From Oscillospiraceae bacterium (lineage in GTDB: Bacteria > Bacillota > Clostridia > Oscillospirales > Oscillospiraceae), in contig JAFQFC010000036.1 of the NCBI GenBank assembly GCA_017415775.1, positions 1 through 42,428 of the forward strand: a stretch of DNA of 42,428 nt, given 5' to 3'. The notes under the pieces were generated by a model, which saw nothing but the letters and a program-made list of their open reading frames with translations, made no database searches and was not told the DNA's origin. Position numbers and translations under genes: made by a program. Of this stretch, positions 40,731 through 42,428 are shown piece after piece; the first letter of the stretch is position 1, and the number at the start of each line of letters is the position of its first letter.

Positions 40731-40767
40731 AAAAAACGAGGTCTGCGCTTTTATGCGCAGACCTCGT
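40731..40767 (-). terminator. Terminator of the purL operon
   Basis: On the minus strand, ACGAGGTCTGCGC pairs with GCGCAGACCTCGT, followed by six T, ten bases after the micro-fhs stop codon. Confidence 0.88.
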
Positions 40768-40776
40768 CCATAGAGT

Positions 40777-40842
40777 TTAGAGCAAACCGGTGATAGGCTG
40801 CATCGTGCAAGCCTGAGCGATCTCGATATCACTCTTGTACAC
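40777..40842 (-). pseudogene. Micro-fhs: 21-codon frame joining the two ends of a formate-THF ligase gene
   Basis: A GTG-started 21-codon frame has a good ribosome site (GGGAGGA, 8 bases spacing) 25 bases after purL. It encodes [11 protein letters not shown] near its start, nearly the same as Fhs residues 5-15, and ends 'PITGLL', which resembles both Fhs 'RPIT' near the N-terminus and its last residues 'ITGLF'. In the intact fhs both sites carry ATCACCG, so a deletion between such repeats in a second fhs copy would yield this frame exactly. It has no frameshift and is followed by a terminator. It is either a deletion remnant or a retained small peptide; I see no way to choose from one sequence. 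Confidence 0.72.
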
Positions 40843-40867
40843 GATAGCAGTCCTCCCTATCGAAATT

Positions 40868-42428
40868 TTACTTGAAATACTTCACAGCACTGCGGAACAT
40901 GCCGATGTCATAGTCACCGGGGACATTCTGATACAGGCCCTTCACATAGCGCTCGGCATGGCCCATCTTACCGAAGACACGGCCATCGGGAGAGGTAATA
41001 CCCTCCACAGCCAGCACAGAGCCATTGGGGTTGAACAGAATGTTATCGGTGGCGTTGCCCTCCAGGTCGGCATACTGGGTAGCGATCTGGCCGGCAGCGG
41101 CCAGCTTTGCCACCAGCTCATCGCTGGCCAGGAAGCGGCCTTCACCGTGGGAAATGGGCACATTGTACACGCCGCCCACCTGTGCTTCCTGCAGCCAGGG
41201 AGACAGGTTGGAAGCCACACGGACACGGACGATGCGGGACTGGTGGCGGGCGATGGTATTGAAGGTCAGCGTGGGGCACTCGGCATCCATATCCCGGATA
41301 TCGCCGTAGGGCACCAGGCCCAGCTTGATAAGGGCCTGGAAGCCGTTGCAGATACCGCCCATCAGGCCGTCACGCTGCTGCAGCAGCTCACGCACGCCGT
41401 CGGCCACAGCGCCGTTGCGGAAGAAAGCAGTAATGAACTTGCCGCTGCCGTCGGGCTCGTCGCCGCCAGAGAAACCACCGGGCAGGAACACGATGTTGGC
41501 CTGCTGCAGCTTCTTGGCGAAAGCCTCCACGCTCTCGGTCACTGCGGCAGCCGTCAGGTTGCGGATGACGAAGATCTCGGGCTCGGCGCCGGCCTCACGG
41601 AAGACACGTGCGGTGTCATACTCACAGTTGGTGCCGGGGAACACAGGGATCAGCACACGGGGCTTGGCGGCCTTGATGGCGGGAGCCACCGTGCAGCCGG
41701 CAGTGTAAGACACATTTCTCACCTCATAGGGCATACCGGCACGGGTGGGATACACATCCTCCAGCTTGCCCTCGGAGATGGCCAGCAGCTTGGACATTTC
41801 CACCTGCTCGCCGCCGAAGGTCAGAGCGCCGTCGTCGGTGGTATAACCCAGGGTCACACCAATCTCATCCTCGGTCTCGATGATGAAGGAGCCGAAGGCG
41901 GGGGCGAAGATCTCTTCCAGAGCGATACCGTCGGCATAGCGGAAGCCCAGACCGTTACCCAGGCACATCTTGGCCACGGCATCGGCCACGCCGGTGCGGG
42001 TGGGGGTATAAACGGCGGTCTTGGCGCAGCTGTAGACCTTGGCAAAGCAATCCTTCAGGCTCTCAGCGGTGGGCAGGCCATCCTCGCCCAGCTGGGGGCG
42101 CAGCCATGCCACACGGCGGCCGGCAGCCTTGAACTCGCCGGACACCACCTCGTTGACATTACCGGTGGTGACAGCGAAGGAGATCAGCGTAGGAGGCACA
42201 TCCAGCTTCTCGAAGGAGCCGGACATGGAGTCCTTACCGCCGATGGCAGCGATACCCAGTTCCATCTGGGCCTTGTAGGCACCCAGCAGAGCAGCCAGAG
42301 GCTTGCCCCAGCGCTTGGGGTCGGTGCCCAGACGTTCGAAGTATTCCTGGAAGGTCAGGTACACATCTTCGAATTTGGCGCCGGTGGCAATCAGCTTGCA
42401 CACAGATTCCACAACAGCCAGATAAGCG
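40868..42428 (-). CDS. purL: Phosphoribosylformylglycinamidine synthase (5' part outside window)
   Basis: FGAM synthase converts FGAR to FGAM with glutamine and ATP, the fourth step of purine synthesis. The visible 520 residues are the C-terminal part of the long, single-chain form. It has an AIR-synthetase-like segment with 'GIAAIGGKDSMSG', then a class I glutaminase domain beginning 'RVLIPVFPGTNCEYDTARVF'. The nucleophile Cys is in GICNGFQALIKLG, and the catalytic His/Glu region includes ISHGEGRF and 'GKMGHAER'. The frame is open through the window edge; the GTG at 42412 is internal, not the start. The micro-fhs frame follows in the same operon. Confidence 0.96.
   Translation of the reverse strand, partial: AYLAVVESVCKLIATGAKFEDVYLTFQEYFERLGTDPKRWGKPLAALLGAYKAQMELGIAAIGGKDSMSGSFEKLDVPPTLISFAVTTGNVNEVVSGEFKAAGRRVAWLRPQLGEDGLPTAESLKDCFAKVYSCAKTAVYTPTRTGVADAVAKMCLGNGLGFRYADGIALEEIFAPAFGSFIIETEDEIGVTLGYTTDDGALTFGGEQVEMSKLLAISEGKLEDVYPTRAGMPYEVRNVSYTAGCTVAPAIKAAKPRVLIPVFPGTNCEYDTARVFREAGAEPEIFVIRNLTAAAVTESVEAFAKKLQQANIVFLPGGFSGGDEPDGSGKFITAFFRNGAVADGVRELLQQRDGLMGGICNGFQALIKLGLVPYGDIRDMDAECPTLTFNTIARHQSRIVRVRVASNLSPWLQEAQVGGVYNVPISHGEGRFLASDELVAKLAAAGQIATQYADLEGNATDNILFNPNGSVLAVEGITSPDGRVFGKMGHAERYVKGLYQNVPGDYDIGMFRSAVKYFK

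Overview
The window looks like chromosome from a spore-forming, GC-rich Clostridia member, most likely a gut Oscillospiraceae/Ruminococcaceae-type lineage. The reasons are two sporulation genes (spoIIR, spoIIP), addB, a single-chain purL that includes its glutaminase domain, the whole of ispD/ispE/ispF of the MEP pathway, AGGAGG-type ribosome binding sites, and many uncharacterised families common in Clostridia (DUF378, DUF1015, DUF2812, DUF6062). I cannot name the genus. No phage genes, insertion sequences, CRISPR arrays or rRNA were seen. Genes are densely packed on both strands, and most convergent gene pairs share one hairpin that can terminate transcription from both sides.

Layout. 1-2.4 kb: start of addB, then two tandem, recently duplicated XRE regulators with membrane tails. 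2.4-5.6 kb: spoIIR, ispE, an SdpI-like membrane protein and a DUF1015 protein. 5.8-10.8 kb: DUF378, mrnC-rqcH (RNA maturation, ribosome rescue), a cysteine-rich DUF6062 protein, and the carD-ispD-ispF operon. 11-18.3 kb: flavoprotein, Kup potassium transporter, C69/secernin-type hydrolase, TIGR00300-type ornithine cyclodeaminase next to tRNA-Ala(GGC), and a sodium:amino acid symporter behind a glycine riboswitch. 18.4-21.1 kb: a PadR regulator with twin palindromic operators and two DUF2812 membrane proteins. 21.2-27.7 kb: rhomboid protease, MBL-fold protein, two P-loop kinases, a polysaccharide deacetylase, a small acidic membrane protein and spoIIP.

27.7-34.6 kb is the most unusual part: a tightly coupled three-gene operon headed by a 1563-residue protein that appears to fuse an HD domain, a helical-repeat scaffold, a NadD-like nucleotidyltransferase, a GNAT-like domain and a phosphoribosyltransferase-like domain. 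It is followed by an LDH/MDH-like protein with a C-terminal cysteine cluster and a flavodoxin-like protein with a four-cysteine motif. This is my main candidate for an undescribed system, perhaps in nucleotide-cofactor chemistry.

34.8-38.7 kb: a LarA-type nickel racemase next to glycerate kinase, a PAP2-like membrane protein lacking one catalytic histidine, and a third XRE-membrane regulator. 38.7-42.4 kb: fhs behind a ZTP riboswitch, a 21-codon open frame that looks like fhs with its whole middle deleted, and the 3' part of purL. The ZTP switch, fhs and purL all belong to one-carbon/purine metabolism. Promoters, riboswitches and terminators were read by eye from the sequence; functions come from recognised family motifs, without any database search.
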